A stretch of DNA of 64,000 bases from Flavobacterium sp. 270. Lineage in GTDB: Bacteria; Bacteroidota; Bacteroidia; Flavobacteriales; Flavobacteriaceae. Of this stretch, positions 7,714 to 15,926 are shown piece by piece. The stretch's first letter is position 1. Each line of letters opens with the position of its first letter. The stretch spans positions 1 through 64,000 of the forward strand of contig NZ_SODM01000001.1 in assembly GCF_004368785.1 (NCBI RefSeq), read 5' to 3'. The translations under genes were made by a program, and so were the position numbers. The notes beneath the pieces were generated by a model. It saw only the letters and a program-made list of their open reading frames with translations. It did no database searches and was not told where the DNA came from.

Positions 7714-10113
7714 ATGATTACAAATACATCATTAGAATATAAAGGCGATTTATATCCATCTAGAATTGTTTCTTTTGATCATCAGGGAGATTCTATTTCT
7801 TTTCATACCGATAATAAAGTAATCTTAAAAGTTACTGTTTTAAGAGATAGTTTAATTCGATTTCGTTTTACAACTAAAGTGTATTTTAGTAACGACTTTT
7901 CGTATGCTATCGATAAAACGCAGCTTCATGGTTATAATTTTTTAGAATTAACCGAAGAAGAAACGTATTTTCAAATCCAGACCAGTAAAGTAAAATGTAA
8001 AATTCAAAAAGCAGATTTGCGTTTGTCTATTTACGATTTAAACGATTTTCTTGTTTTAGAAGACGAACTTGGTTTTCATTGGGAAGAAAGTTATGAATAT
8101 GGCGGAAACATCGTAAAAATGAGCAAATCTTCTAAAGACGGAGAATGTTTTTACGGTCTTGGCGACAAAGCCACTCAAATGAATTTAAAAGGCAAAAGAG
8201 TCGAGAATTTTGCCACAGATCAATATGCTTATCAAAAAGATCAGGATCCTTTGTATAAAGTGGTTCCGTTTTATATTGGTTTGCAAAACAAACAATCTTA
8301 CGGTATTTTCTTTGATAATACTTTTAGAACCTTTTTTGATTTTTGTCAGGAAAGAAGAAATGTTACGAGTTTTTGGGCAGAAGGTGGTGAGATGAATTAT
8401 TATTTCATTTATGGCCCGCAGATGCAGGATGTTGTAACAACTTATACAGATTTAACAGGTAAACCAGAATTACCGCCGCTTTGGGTTTTAGGATATCACC
8501 AATGTAAATGGAGTTATTATCCGGAAAGCAAAGTAAAAGAAATCACTTCAAAATTTAGAGAACTAAAAATTCCGTGCGATGCCATTTATCTGGACATTGA
8601 TTATATGGAAGGTTTTCGATGTTTTACCTGGAGCAAAGATTATTTTCCAGATCCAAAACGAATGGTTGCAGAGCTGGCAGAAGATGGTTTTAAAACCATT
8701 GTAATCATCGATCCGGGAATTAAAATTGACAAAGATTATTGGGTTTATAAAGAAGGTTTAGAAAAAGATTATTTCTGCAAAAGAGCCGACGGACCTTATA
8801 TGAAAGGAAAAGTTTGGCCGGGAGAATGTAATTTTCCAGATTATACAAATCCCGCAGTTAGAGAATGGTGGGCAGGATTATTTAAAGAATTAATTTCAGA
8901 TATTGGTGTAAAAGGTGTTTGGAATGATATGAACGAACCTGCTGTTATGGAAGTTCCAAATAAAACTTTCCCAATGGATGTTCGCCACGTTTACGACGGA
9001 AATCCTTGCAGCCACAGAAAAGCACATAATATTTACGGTACTCAAATGGCACGTGCTACTTATCACGGTGTAAAACGATTTGCATACCCGAAAAGACCTT
9101 TTGTAATTACAAGATCAGCTTATTCTGGAGCACAGCGTTATACGTCGTCGTGGACAGGCGATAACGTAGCCACTTGGGAACATTTGTGGATTGCCAATAT
9201 TCAGGTACAGCGCATGTCTATTTCAGGAATGGGTTTTACAGGTTCTGATATTGGAGGTTTTGCAGAACAGCCAACTGGAGAATTATACGCGCGTTGGATT
9301 CAGCTTGGCGTTTTTCATCCTTTCTGCAGAACACATTCATCTGGAGATCACGGAAATCAGGAACCTTGGGCTTTTGATGAAGAAGTGATCAATATTACAA
9401 GAAAATTTGTGAGCCTTCGATATCAATTACTTCCGTATTTATATACGATGTTTTGGCAGTATATAGAAGAAGGAGTTCCGATGCTGAAACCGTTGGTTTA
9501 TTATGACCAAGACGATACGCAGACACATTATAGAAATGATGAATTTATCTTTGGAAATCAAATATTAGTATGTCCGATTCTTGAACCTAATGCTGTAGGT
9601 AGACGTATGTATATACCAAGAGGTGAATGGTATAACTATTGGACAAATGAGTTTGCAATAGGAGGAAAAGAAGTTTGGATTGATACTAAATTTGATGAAA
9701 TTCCGGTTTTTGTAAAAGCAGGAGCTGTGATTCCAAAATATCCCGTACAGCAATATGTTGGCGAATTAGAATTTGATGAATTAACCCTTGATTTATACTT
9801 CAAAAACGGGAAAGAGAAATCTGTTGTTTATGAAGATGCACAAGACGGCTATGATTACAAAAAAGGACGTTATAGTTTCTTATCTTTTAGAACTATCGGG
9901 AAAGAAAAAGAACTGATTGTACAATTGCATAAAGAAGGGAAATACGATACAAATTATAGTAAATACAAAATCAATTTGATTGGTCTTCCTTTTAAAGTTG
10001 CCGAAATTGAAATTGATAATGAGAAAATCGAATTTGATAAAACAGCCTTTGAATTAAACCATTTTTTAATTGTAGATAAAGAATTTAATGAGCTTCATAT
10101 TATTGGAGAATAG
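7714..10113 (+). CDS. Alpha-glucosidase, glycoside hydrolase family 31
   Basis: A 799-residue GH31 enzyme expected to release glucose from the non-reducing end of alpha-glucans. An N-terminal beta-sandwich (about residues 1-230) with GLGDKATQMNLKG precedes the barrel. The nucleophile is Asp405 in GVWNDMNEP and the likely acid is Asp483 in WTGDNVATWEHL. The barrel ends with the RYQLLPYLYTMFW block, followed by C-terminal beta domains. No signal peptide is visible, so it is probably cytoplasmic. Next to glgACB it plausibly trims glycogen or imported maltodextrin. It may have its own promoter in the upstream gap. Confidence 0.9.
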   Translation: MITNTSLEYKGDLYPSRIVSFDHQGDSISFHTDNKVILKVTVLRDSLIRFRFTTKVYFSNDFSYAIDKTQLHGYNFLELTEEETYFQIQTSKVKCKIQKADLRLSIYDLNDFLVLEDELGFHWEESYEYGGNIVKMSKSSKDGECFYGLGDKATQMNLKGKRVENFATDQYAYQKDQDPLYKVVPFYIGLQNKQSYGIFFDNTFRTFFDFCQERRNVTSFWAEGGEMNYYFIYGPQMQDVVTTYTDLTGKPELPPLWVLGYHQCKWSYYPESKVKEITSKFRELKIPCDAIYLDIDYMEGFRCFTWSKDYFPDPKRMVAELAEDGFKTIVIIDPGIKIDKDYWVYKEGLEKDYFCKRADGPYMKGKVWPGECNFPDYTNPAVREWWAGLFKELISDIGVKGVWNDMNEPAVMEVPNKTFPMDVRHVYDGNPCSHRKAHNIYGTQMARATYHGVKRFAYPKRPFVITRSAYSGAQRYTSSWTGDNVATWEHLWIANIQVQRMSISGMGFTGSDIGGFAEQPTGELYARWIQLGVFHPFCRTHSSGDHGNQEPWAFDEEVINITRKFVSLRYQLLPYLYTMFWQYIEEGVPMLKPLVYYDQDDTQTHYRNDEFIFGNQILVCPILEPNAVGRRMYIPRGEWYNYWTNEFAIGGKEVWIDTKFDEIPVFVKAGAVIPKYPVQQYVGELEFDELTLDLYFKNGKEKSVVYEDAQDGYDYKKGRYSFLSFRTIGKEKELIVQLHKEGKYDTNYSKYKINLIGLPFKVAEIEIDNEKIEFDKTAFELNHFLIVDKEFNELHIIGE

Positions 10114-10148
10114 TCTAATTCTGATACTTTTTTGCCGAATTGTATAAA

Positions 10149-10177
10149 TTGATATTTTAGAATAATTATTATTTTTG
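10149..10177 (+). promoter_or_regulatory. Promoter of the M48 protease gene
   Basis: TTG at 10149-10151 and TATTTTTG at 10170-10177 are separated by 18 bases, fitting the Bacteroidota TTG / TAnnTTTG arrangement. Transcription would start near 10183, 16 bases before the ATG at 10199. This rules out an in-frame TTG at 10175, which lies inside the -7 box. Confidence 0.65.
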
Positions 10178-10198
10178 TGTTATAAAAAACTAAAAATT

Positions 10199-11008
10199 AT
10201 GAAAAAATATTTGCTTTTAGGAATCTTCAGTGCTCTTGTAGTGGCTTGTGCAACCAACCCAATTACAGGAAAGCAGAATCTGAATTTTGTTTCAAACAGC
10301 GAATTATTTCCAACTTCATTTCAACAATACAGCACGTTTTTAACTGAAAATAAAGTTATTACAGGAACAGCTGATGCAAAAAGAGTTGAACTGGTAGGTT
10401 CGAGAATTAAAGCCGCTGCAGAAAAATATCTTATTTATTTAGGTCAGTCACAATATCTAAAAGATTATCGTTGGGAATATAAATTGGTTGAAAACAAAGA
10501 AGTAAACGCATGGTGTCTTCCGGGTGGAAAAATCGTGGTTTATTCGGGTATTTTACCGGTAACACAAAACGAATCAGGCTTAGCGACAGTAATGGGACAC
10601 GAAGTTTCGCACGCATTAGCCAATCACGGTGCGCAAAGAATGAGTGCAGCACAATTGCAAGAAATTGGCGGACAGGTTTTAGGCGCAGCAACAAGTGGTA
10701 AATCAGCACAGACGCAAGCGATCTTTTCTCAGGCTTATGGTATGGGAACAGAAGTAGGAGTGATGCTGCCTTTTAGCAGAAGCAACGAAACAGAAGCAGA
10801 CAAAATAGGATTGACACTTATGGCGATTGCCGGTTACAATCCAGATGATGCTGTAACTTTTTGGAGCAGAATGGCTGCAAACTCAGGAGCAGCAGGAACA
10901 CCAGAATTTATGAGCACACACCCGTCTGATGCAACAAGAATTGCTAATTTAAAAGCATTAATTCCAGAAGCAAAAGCAACAGCGCTTAAAGTTGGCGTTG
11001 TTAGATAA
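10199..11008 (+). CDS. M48 family zinc metalloprotease lipoprotein
   Basis: A 269-residue protein from the ATG chosen here. Residues 1-17 form a lipoprotein signal with a V-V-A-C lipobox, so it should be anchored in the envelope and act in the periplasm. The zinc site HEVSH spans His134-His138, and the third ligand Glu199 lies in NETEADKIG. Both are diagnostic of M48 (BepA/LoiP-like) proteases, and LSTHPSD-type FMSTHPSDATR follows. Relatives degrade or help assemble outer-membrane proteins. It stands as a single gene with its own promoter and terminator. Confidence 0.9.
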   Translation: MKKYLLLGIFSALVVACATNPITGKQNLNFVSNSELFPTSFQQYSTFLTENKVITGTADAKRVELVGSRIKAAAEKYLIYLGQSQYLKDYRWEYKLVENKEVNAWCLPGGKIVVYSGILPVTQNESGLATVMGHEVSHALANHGAQRMSAAQLQEIGGQVLGAATSGKSAQTQAIFSQAYGMGTEVGVMLPFSRSNETEADKIGLTLMAIAGYNPDDAVTFWSRMAANSGAAGTPEFMSTHPSDATRIANLKALIPEAKATALKVGVVR

Positions 11009-11037
11009 AATCAAAATACAATTAGACATAAAAGATC

Positions 11038-11071
11038 AAAGCTATTCTATAAAAAGAGTAGCTTTTTTTTT
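11038..11071 (+). terminator. Intrinsic terminator after the M48 gene
   Basis: AAAGCTATTCT (11038-11048) pairs with AGAGTAGCTTT (11055-11065) with one wobble, followed by a run of T. Confidence 0.8.
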
Positions 11072-11157
11072 GAAAAAAAATAGCGTTCTTAACGCTCAAA
11101 TAATCAATTCTTAATAAAAAAGAGATAAATTCGCATTCAATTAACAAAACCATTTCT

Positions 11158-12483
11158 ATGAAAAACCTACAAAAAGGAGATAAAAAACTGCTAAACGCCT
11201 GGGCATTTTACGATTGGGCCAATTCAGTTTATACACTTACCATTGCTTCGGCAGTATTTCCAATTTTTTACGAAGCGCTATTTTCAGAACGTGATCATTA
11301 TATTGATGTTTTTGGAATGCACTTAAAAAATTCAGCTTTAATAAGTTTCATTACAGCTTTTGCTTTTTTGGTTGTTTCTTTTATTTCTCCTTTTTTATCT
11401 GGAATTGCAGATTATGTAGGGAATAAAAAGGCTTTTATGAAGTTCTTTTGTTATTTGGGAGCTTTATCTTGTATGGGATTGTATTGGTTTGATCTCGATA
11501 ATATTTATCCGGGTTTACTTTTTTATTTTCTTGGATTAATTGGATTTTGGGGAAGTTTAGTTTTCTATAATTCGTATCTGCCAGACATTGCTTTTCCAGA
11601 GCAGCAAGATAAAATTAGTGCCAAAGGATATTCTTTAGGATATATTGGAAGCGTTATTTTATTGATTATCAATCTGGCAATGATCATGAAACCAAAACTT
11701 TTTGGAATCACAGGAACAGACGGAGAAGCGGCAATGAAAGCCATGCGATATTCTTTTGTAATGGTAGGAGTTTGGTGGATTTTATTCAGCCAATATACTT
11801 ATTATTATCTGCCAAAAGGAAGTAAAGAAACAACACAAAAATTAACCAAAAGTGTTTTCTTTAATGGTTTTAAAGAATTAAAGAAAGTTTGGGCTTTATT
11901 AAAAGAAAACATTCCATTAAAACGTTACTTAGGAGGTTTCTTTGTTTATAGCATGGCAGTACAGACTGTAATGCTTGTAGCTACTTATTTTGGAGCTCAG
12001 GAAATTCAGTGGTCATCAAAAGAAGAAAGTACCATAGGTTTAATTATTTGTATTTTATTAATACAGCTTGTAGCAGTTTTAGGTGCTGTTTTAACGTCTA
12101 GAGCTTCAGATAAATGGGGAAATATTCCAACTTTAATTGTAATTAATATTATCTGGGCCGTGTTTTGTGCACTTGCTTATTTTATCACTTTACCAATGCA
12201 TTTTTATGCAATGGCAACAATGGCAGGACTTGTAATGGGCGGAATTCAGGCTTTATCACGATCAACCTATTCCAAATTATTACCAGAAACAGAAGATACC
12301 GCTTCGTTTTTTAGTTTTTATGATGTTGCCGAAAAAATAGGAATCGTAATCGGAATGTGTGTTTACGGGATTATCGATCAAATTACAGGAAGTCCGCGCG
12401 CGGCAATTGTAATATTAGGAGCTTTCTTTGTAATAGCAATTTTTCTTTTAAGAAGAATACCAAAAAATGCGACTTCAAAATAA
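11158..12483 (+). CDS. MFS transporter, UMF1 (Atg22-like) family
   Basis: A 441-residue membrane protein with about twelve predicted helices. The opening A-W-A-F-Y-D-W-A-N-S-V-Y motif and S-x-Y-N-S-Y-L-P-D-I-A are signatures of the UMF1/Atg22-like branch of the major facilitator superfamily. GIQALSRSTYSKLLPE in the C-terminal half is a second conserved block. Eukaryotic Atg22 exports vacuolar amino acids; the bacterial substrate is unknown. TAAATTCG at 11126-11133 is a one-mismatch -7 candidate. The gene stands alone with a strong terminator. Confidence 0.85.
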   Translation: MKNLQKGDKKLLNAWAFYDWANSVYTLTIASAVFPIFYEALFSERDHYIDVFGMHLKNSALISFITAFAFLVVSFISPFLSGIADYVGNKKAFMKFFCYLGALSCMGLYWFDLDNIYPGLLFYFLGLIGFWGSLVFYNSYLPDIAFPEQQDKISAKGYSLGYIGSVILLIINLAMIMKPKLFGITGTDGEAAMKAMRYSFVMVGVWWILFSQYTYYYLPKGSKETTQKLTKSVFFNGFKELKKVWALLKENIPLKRYLGGFFVYSMAVQTVMLVATYFGAQEIQWSSKEESTIGLIICILLIQLVAVLGAVLTSRASDKWGNIPTLIVINIIWAVFCALAYFITLPMHFYAMATMAGLVMGGIQALSRSTYSKLLPETEDTASFFSFYDVAEKIGIVIGMCVYGIIDQITGSPRAAIVILGAFFVIAIFLLRRIPKNATSK

Positions 12484-12502
12484 GAGCATTTTAAAATTAT
12501 AA

Positions 12503-12546
12503 AAAAAACGTCACAAATTCTTCATTTAGAACTTGTGACGTTTTTT
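12503..12546 (+). terminator. Intrinsic terminator after the UMF1 transporter gene
   Basis: ACGTCACAA (12508-12516) pairs perfectly with TTGTGACGT (12533-12541). An inner four-base stem closes a six-base loop, and T-runs follow on either strand. It may also stop leftward transcription. Confidence 0.88.
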
Positions 12547-12582
12547 GATTTTAACCTTTTATATATTGATTGATGAATGAAA

Positions 12583-12656
12583 CTCGATAATAAAAGAGAA
12601 ATAATACTGTTCTTTTTTGAGTTTGATTTGATGAGTTTAAATCTTTTATTATCGAG
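12583..12656. repeat. 15-bp perfect inverted repeat with a 44-base loop
   Basis: CTCGATAATAAAAGA (12583-12597) is the exact reverse complement of TCTTTTATTATCGAG (12642-12656). The pair sits between the UMF1 terminator and the stop codon of the convergent DUF2807 gene. It has no proper terminator shape because of the long loop. It may be an RNA structure at the end of the leftward operon or a small dispersed element. Confidence 0.6.
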
Positions 12657-12666
12657 CTTTTTAAAA

Positions 12667-13392
12667 TTATGCTTTTGATATATTTCCAGATCCAGAAACC
12701 TTTACATCACGTTTCTCTGGGTTTCCATCATATTTAATATTTCCAGAGCCAGAAACTCTTGCTGTTAATTTTTCTGCACAGCTTACACGGCTGTTGCCAG
12801 AACCAGAAACATTTGCATCTACATTTTTAGATTTCAATTCGGTAGTATTAATATCGCCAGAGCCTGCAAGTTTAGTAATTAAGTTTGTTGTATTTCCTTT
12901 TAGTTTTACATTTCCAGAACCGCTTAAGCTAACTTCAACATCATTAGAATCAATATCTAATTTAAAGTTTCCTGAACCAGCTAATTTCACTGCAAACTTA
13001 TCGTTCTTAATTTTATCTTTAGTAATAATATCGCCAGAACCAGCAAGGCTTACAGCATTTATTTTTTCAAAAGGAATTGTGATTTCAATTTTATGACCAA
13101 TGCTTTTTCTAATTTGCGTTCCTTTTTCAACATATATTTTCAAAGTATTTTCTTCAACTTCCACTTTTATAGCAGAAACTAAATTTTCTTCCCCTTTTAT
13201 AGTAATGTTTCCTTCTTTTCCTGCGACTAAATTAACATCAAAAGAACCTCCGATTTTTATAGCATCGTAATCGCCTGTTTTTCTGTTTTCTGTAACTGTT
13301 TTACCGTTTCCGGAAATTTTATTCGATTGTGCATTTGTTGTAAAAACAACTAAAAACACACCGTAAACTGCTAATTGAATTAATTTTTTCAT
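12667..13392 (-). CDS. Secreted DUF2807 (head GIN domain) protein
   Basis: A 241-residue protein with a signal peptide (about residues 1-21, ending T-T-N-A-Q). The rest is DUF2807, a beta-helix-like fold. It shows seven or so repeats of the S-G-S-G-N / A-G-S-G-D type, about 15-20 residues apart. The entry segment FDAIKIGGSFDVNLVAGKEGN-like is typical of the head GIN domain (here YDAIKIGGSFDVNL). Such proteins are surface or periplasmic and have been labelled putative adhesins without proof. It is the last gene of the ECF sigma operon, 17 bases behind the DUF4097-like gene. Confidence 0.85.
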   Translation of the reverse strand: MKKLIQLAVYGVFLVVFTTNAQSNKISGNGKTVTENRKTGDYDAIKIGGSFDVNLVAGKEGNITIKGEENLVSAIKVEVEENTLKIYVEKGTQIRKSIGHKIEITIPFEKINAVSLAGSGDIITKDKIKNDKFAVKLAGSGNFKLDIDSNDVEVSLSGSGNVKLKGNTTNLITKLAGSGDINTTELKSKNVDANVSGSGNSRVSCAEKLTARVSGSGNIKYDGNPEKRDVKVSGSGNISKA

Positions 13393-13409
13393 TGCTTTAT
13401 TTTTTTAGA

Positions 13410-14471
13410 TTATTGTTTTTTGGTTAAAGTTACGTTTCCGTAAGTAGAAGTAATTTGCACTTTATTCTGACCTTTTTTCTTATGATAACCGTTGATGTTT
13501 TTAGAATTATTTTTGGTTTCTGTAGTCGTAATTTCTAAATCTTCACTGTTTCTGATATTAGAATATTTTGTAGAAATATTAAAATCAAAAGCATAATTGG
13601 TGTTGTAACCCACAGAAACATCGGTATATCCTGAATTGATATTTACATTTCCGCCATTTCCGGTTATGGTGCCAATATTTACTTTGCTGTAATTGGTATT
13701 AATATTTATGTTATCTGAAATTTCGCCAATAGCAATAGTCAAATAATTTCCGGAACCGTTGAACGAATTAATTTTCTGAAATTTTAAATTTCCATAATTA
13801 CAGTCGTATTTAATGTTTTGTCCGTCAGAAACAATAACATCTGTATAGTTAGAATCCAAATTAATATTTCCCGAATCAGTAATTTTCAGACCAGAATATC
13901 TTGCCTCAATAGTACCGCTTTTAATATAATCGATAGTTGAATTTTGACAATATGCAATGGCAACGCGGTTACTAGAACCATTTAATTTTCCTAGTACAAC
14001 TTTACCGTATTTACAAGTAATATCAGAAGTTCCTTCAATGTTTGCCACATTGATATTTCCGTATTTATTAAGGAGTTTTACCGATCCGTTTTTAGGAATT
14101 TTAATCACATAATTAATTTCAAAACTATTGGCTCTGGTATTGCTTTTCATAATAGAATTGCCAATTGTAGTTTCAGCCGAAACCATAGATTTAAGAGCCG
14201 TAATGTTTACGTCGATGCTGCTTAACTTTTCATCCACCCATTTCTCGTCTGCACCAGAAACTTTTATAGTAATGTCAAGATCAATTTTGTCTTCATCCCA
14301 GGTAGATATGGTTACGTTACCGTATTTATTATCAATATCAATTCCGGCATTCGAGTTTACGATATACGTTTTTTTAATGTTTTTTTGTTTTGAAATAAAA
14401 GTATCATCATTTGAAAACCCCAAAAAAGGAATCAAAAGAAGTAAGATTAGTATGCTATAATGTTTTTTCAT
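13410..14471 (-). CDS. Secreted DUF4097-like beta-helix protein
   Basis: A 353-residue protein with a signal peptide (residues 1-20, ending L-G-F-S). The mature chain consists of short beta repeats centred on N-K-Y-G-N-(I/V) and related Y-G-N / Y-x-D-V units. This is the pattern of DUF4097/DUF2807-type right-handed beta structures. It lies directly behind the anti-sigma gene, overlapping it by 17 bases, and ahead of a DUF2807 gene. It is therefore probably part of the envelope-stress output or input of that sigma system. No enzymatic residues are evident. Confidence 0.75.
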   Translation of the reverse strand: MKKHYSILILLLLIPFLGFSNDDTFISKQKNIKKTYIVNSNAGIDIDNKYGNVTISTWDEDKIDLDITIKVSGADEKWVDEKLSSIDVNITALKSMVSAETTIGNSIMKSNTRANSFEINYVIKIPKNGSVKLLNKYGNINVANIEGTSDITCKYGKVVLGKLNGSSNRVAIAYCQNSTIDYIKSGTIEARYSGLKITDSGNINLDSNYTDVIVSDGQNIKYDCNYGNLKFQKINSFNGSGNYLTIAIGEISDNININTNYSKVNIGTITGNGGNVNINSGYTDVSVGYNTNYAFDFNISTKYSNIRNSEDLEITTTETKNNSKNINGYHKKKGQNKVQITSTYGNVTLTKKQ

Positions 14472-14991
14472 GAGTGGTAGTGTTTTTTAAATTTTCATTT
14501 TCTTCAATGCGTTTCAAAACCGTCTGCAGAAAAGATATTCTGGTCTGCAGGTTGCTAATCATCGCATAAATAATCTGTTTGTTTTCGCCGTTTTTTTGCA
14601 GTTCGTTTATAATTTTTTGATAATCAGCATCAAAAACTTTCATTTGTTTTAATGCATCAGTAATAATCTGCTCATTTTCTGGCGAGCTTTTTTCTTTTAA
14701 TTTTACTAATTCGTTATCGATCAAAATGTTGAAGATAGAATCAGTACGTTTGGTCTCTTTAGAAGCAAATTTGAATTCTTTAGGTTTATCTACTTTATAA
14801 AATAATGATATTCCCAGCATCAGTACAATAGACGCCGCAACGGCCGTCACAAACCAATACTTTTTCTTCGGTTCTTTTTTATTTAATTTGTTTAGAAAAT
14901 CCAGCTGATGATCCGAATTTAATTCCTGTACATCCCACTGATTTTCAAATTTTTCAAATAATTGCTCTAAATTGTCATTCTCCTTTTTCAT
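14455..14991 (-). CDS. Membrane anti-sigma factor-like protein
   Basis: A 178-residue protein with a cytoplasmic part of about 44 residues, one transmembrane helix (residues 45-65, WFVTAVAASIVLMLGISLFY) and an external coiled-coil-rich domain. Topology and position support an anti-sigma role: its start overlaps the sigma gene stop by four bases (ATGA), the classic sigma/anti-sigma coupling. There is no zinc-binding HxxxCxxC motif, so it is not a ZAS-type anti-sigma. The function is inferred mainly from context. Confidence 0.7.
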   Translation of the reverse strand: MKKENDNLEQLFEKFENQWDVQELNSDHQLDFLNKLNKKEPKKKYWFVTAVAASIVLMLGISLFYKVDKPKEFKFASKETKRTDSIFNILIDNELVKLKEKSSPENEQIITDALKQMKVFDADYQKIINELQKNGENKQIIYAMISNLQTRISFLQTVLKRIEENENLKNTTTHEKTL

Positions 14992-15542
14992 AAATCTTCT
15001 AATTTTTTTCTTAAACTTTCTTTAGCTCTGCTTAGTGTTGTACGACAGTTAGCATAACTGATATTCAAAATTTCGCAAATTTCCTCTTGATCGTAGCCTT
15101 CAATATAAAAGAGATTCAGCACCATTCTGTAATTGTCCTTAAGGCTTAAAATTGTATCTAATACTTGTTTCACTTTAAGTGAATTAAAATCGATACTTTC
15201 AGAAAAAAAACTGTCGTCTTCTTCTATTTTATAAAGAGTCTTACTCAGATCTTCGACTTGAAACTGGTTGTTTTTTTTATAAAAATCAATACTATAATTG
15301 ACAATTATTTTTTTTAACCACGCTCCAAAAGCAACTTCCTGCCTGTAGTCGTTAATTTTTGTAAAAGCTTTCAGAAAACCTTCCTGCATGACGTCTTGTG
15401 CAAAATGTTCGTCCTTTACGATCCTGTACGCTACGTTATACATAGCTTTACAGTATCTGTTGTAAATTTCGAATTGTGCTTTTTGATTGTTCTCTTTACA
15501 AAGCGCTATTAATTCTTCGATATTTTGGCTGCTAATATTCAA
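14988..15542 (-). CDS. ECF-type RNA polymerase sigma factor
   Basis: A 184-residue sigma-70 family protein. Region 2 spans about residues 24-95 (YNVAYRIVKDEHFAQDVMQE, then AFGAWLKKIIVNYSIDFYKK) and binds core and the -10 element. Region 4 (GYDQEEICEILNISYANCRT) is the helix-turn-helix for the -35 element. It heads a four-gene operon with the anti-sigma, DUF4097-like and DUF2807 genes. This layout is common in Bacteroidota and probably responds to envelope stress. Confidence 0.9.
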   Translation of the reverse strand: MNISSQNIEELIALCKENNQKAQFEIYNRYCKAMYNVAYRIVKDEHFAQDVMQEGFLKAFTKINDYRQEVAFGAWLKKIIVNYSIDFYKKNNQFQVEDLSKTLYKIEEDDSFFSESIDFNSLKVKQVLDTILSLKDNYRMVLNLFYIEGYDQEEICEILNISYANCRTTLSRAKESLRKKLEDL

Positions 15543-15926
15543 GTAATGGTTGCTAGTTTATTATAATGACATTAGTTTTTTTAGATTGTTACACTTTTGA
15601 TAAAATTAATTTTTATTTTTTTATAAAGCGTTATATAACATTCTGAATAAAAGGTATTTAATACAGAAAGTTTTTACATTAATAAATTGAAGATAATTTG
15701 CATTAAACATAAAATAGCAGCGTTAATCAGCGTTTTGGCACTCATGCAGATGTTTATACACAACATTTCAAAACGCTCTTTTTGCATTTGGCATAATGAT
15801 TGTCTATTTTTACGATCTATCTTGTATATGATACACTTATGGCTGTTTAATCAAAAACAAACCAATCTAAGACTGTATTTACGGTTAGAATAAAATTTTT
15901 AATGACAAAACGACTTATATATTATT
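15543..15926. other. Intergenic region between divergent sigma and lon genes
   Basis: This 384-base AT-rich spacer must hold the two divergent promoters, but I see no exact TAnnTTTG box in either direction. A perfect GTTATATAAC palindrome lies at 15630-15639, and AGCGTT occurs twice near 15720-15735. An open frame of 68 codons beginning at a TTG (15687) is rich in His, Trp and Leu, has no family resemblance and is not called. Confidence 0.5.

Noticed and set aside
10175-10198. Upstream TTG start for the M48 protease
   Set aside because: The TTG lies inside the -7 promoter box, and the lipoprotein signal begins at the ATG at 10199.
12690-13300. Possible tandem DNA repeat or CRISPR-like array in the DUF2807 gene
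   Set aside because: The repetition is at protein level (S-G-S-G-N units) with variable spacing and coding constraint, so it is not a CRISPR array or satellite.
15687-15893. 68-codon rightward frame between the sigma and lon genes
   Set aside because: It starts at a TTG, has an odd His/Trp/Leu composition and no A-rich leader. It is probably chance in AT-rich DNA.
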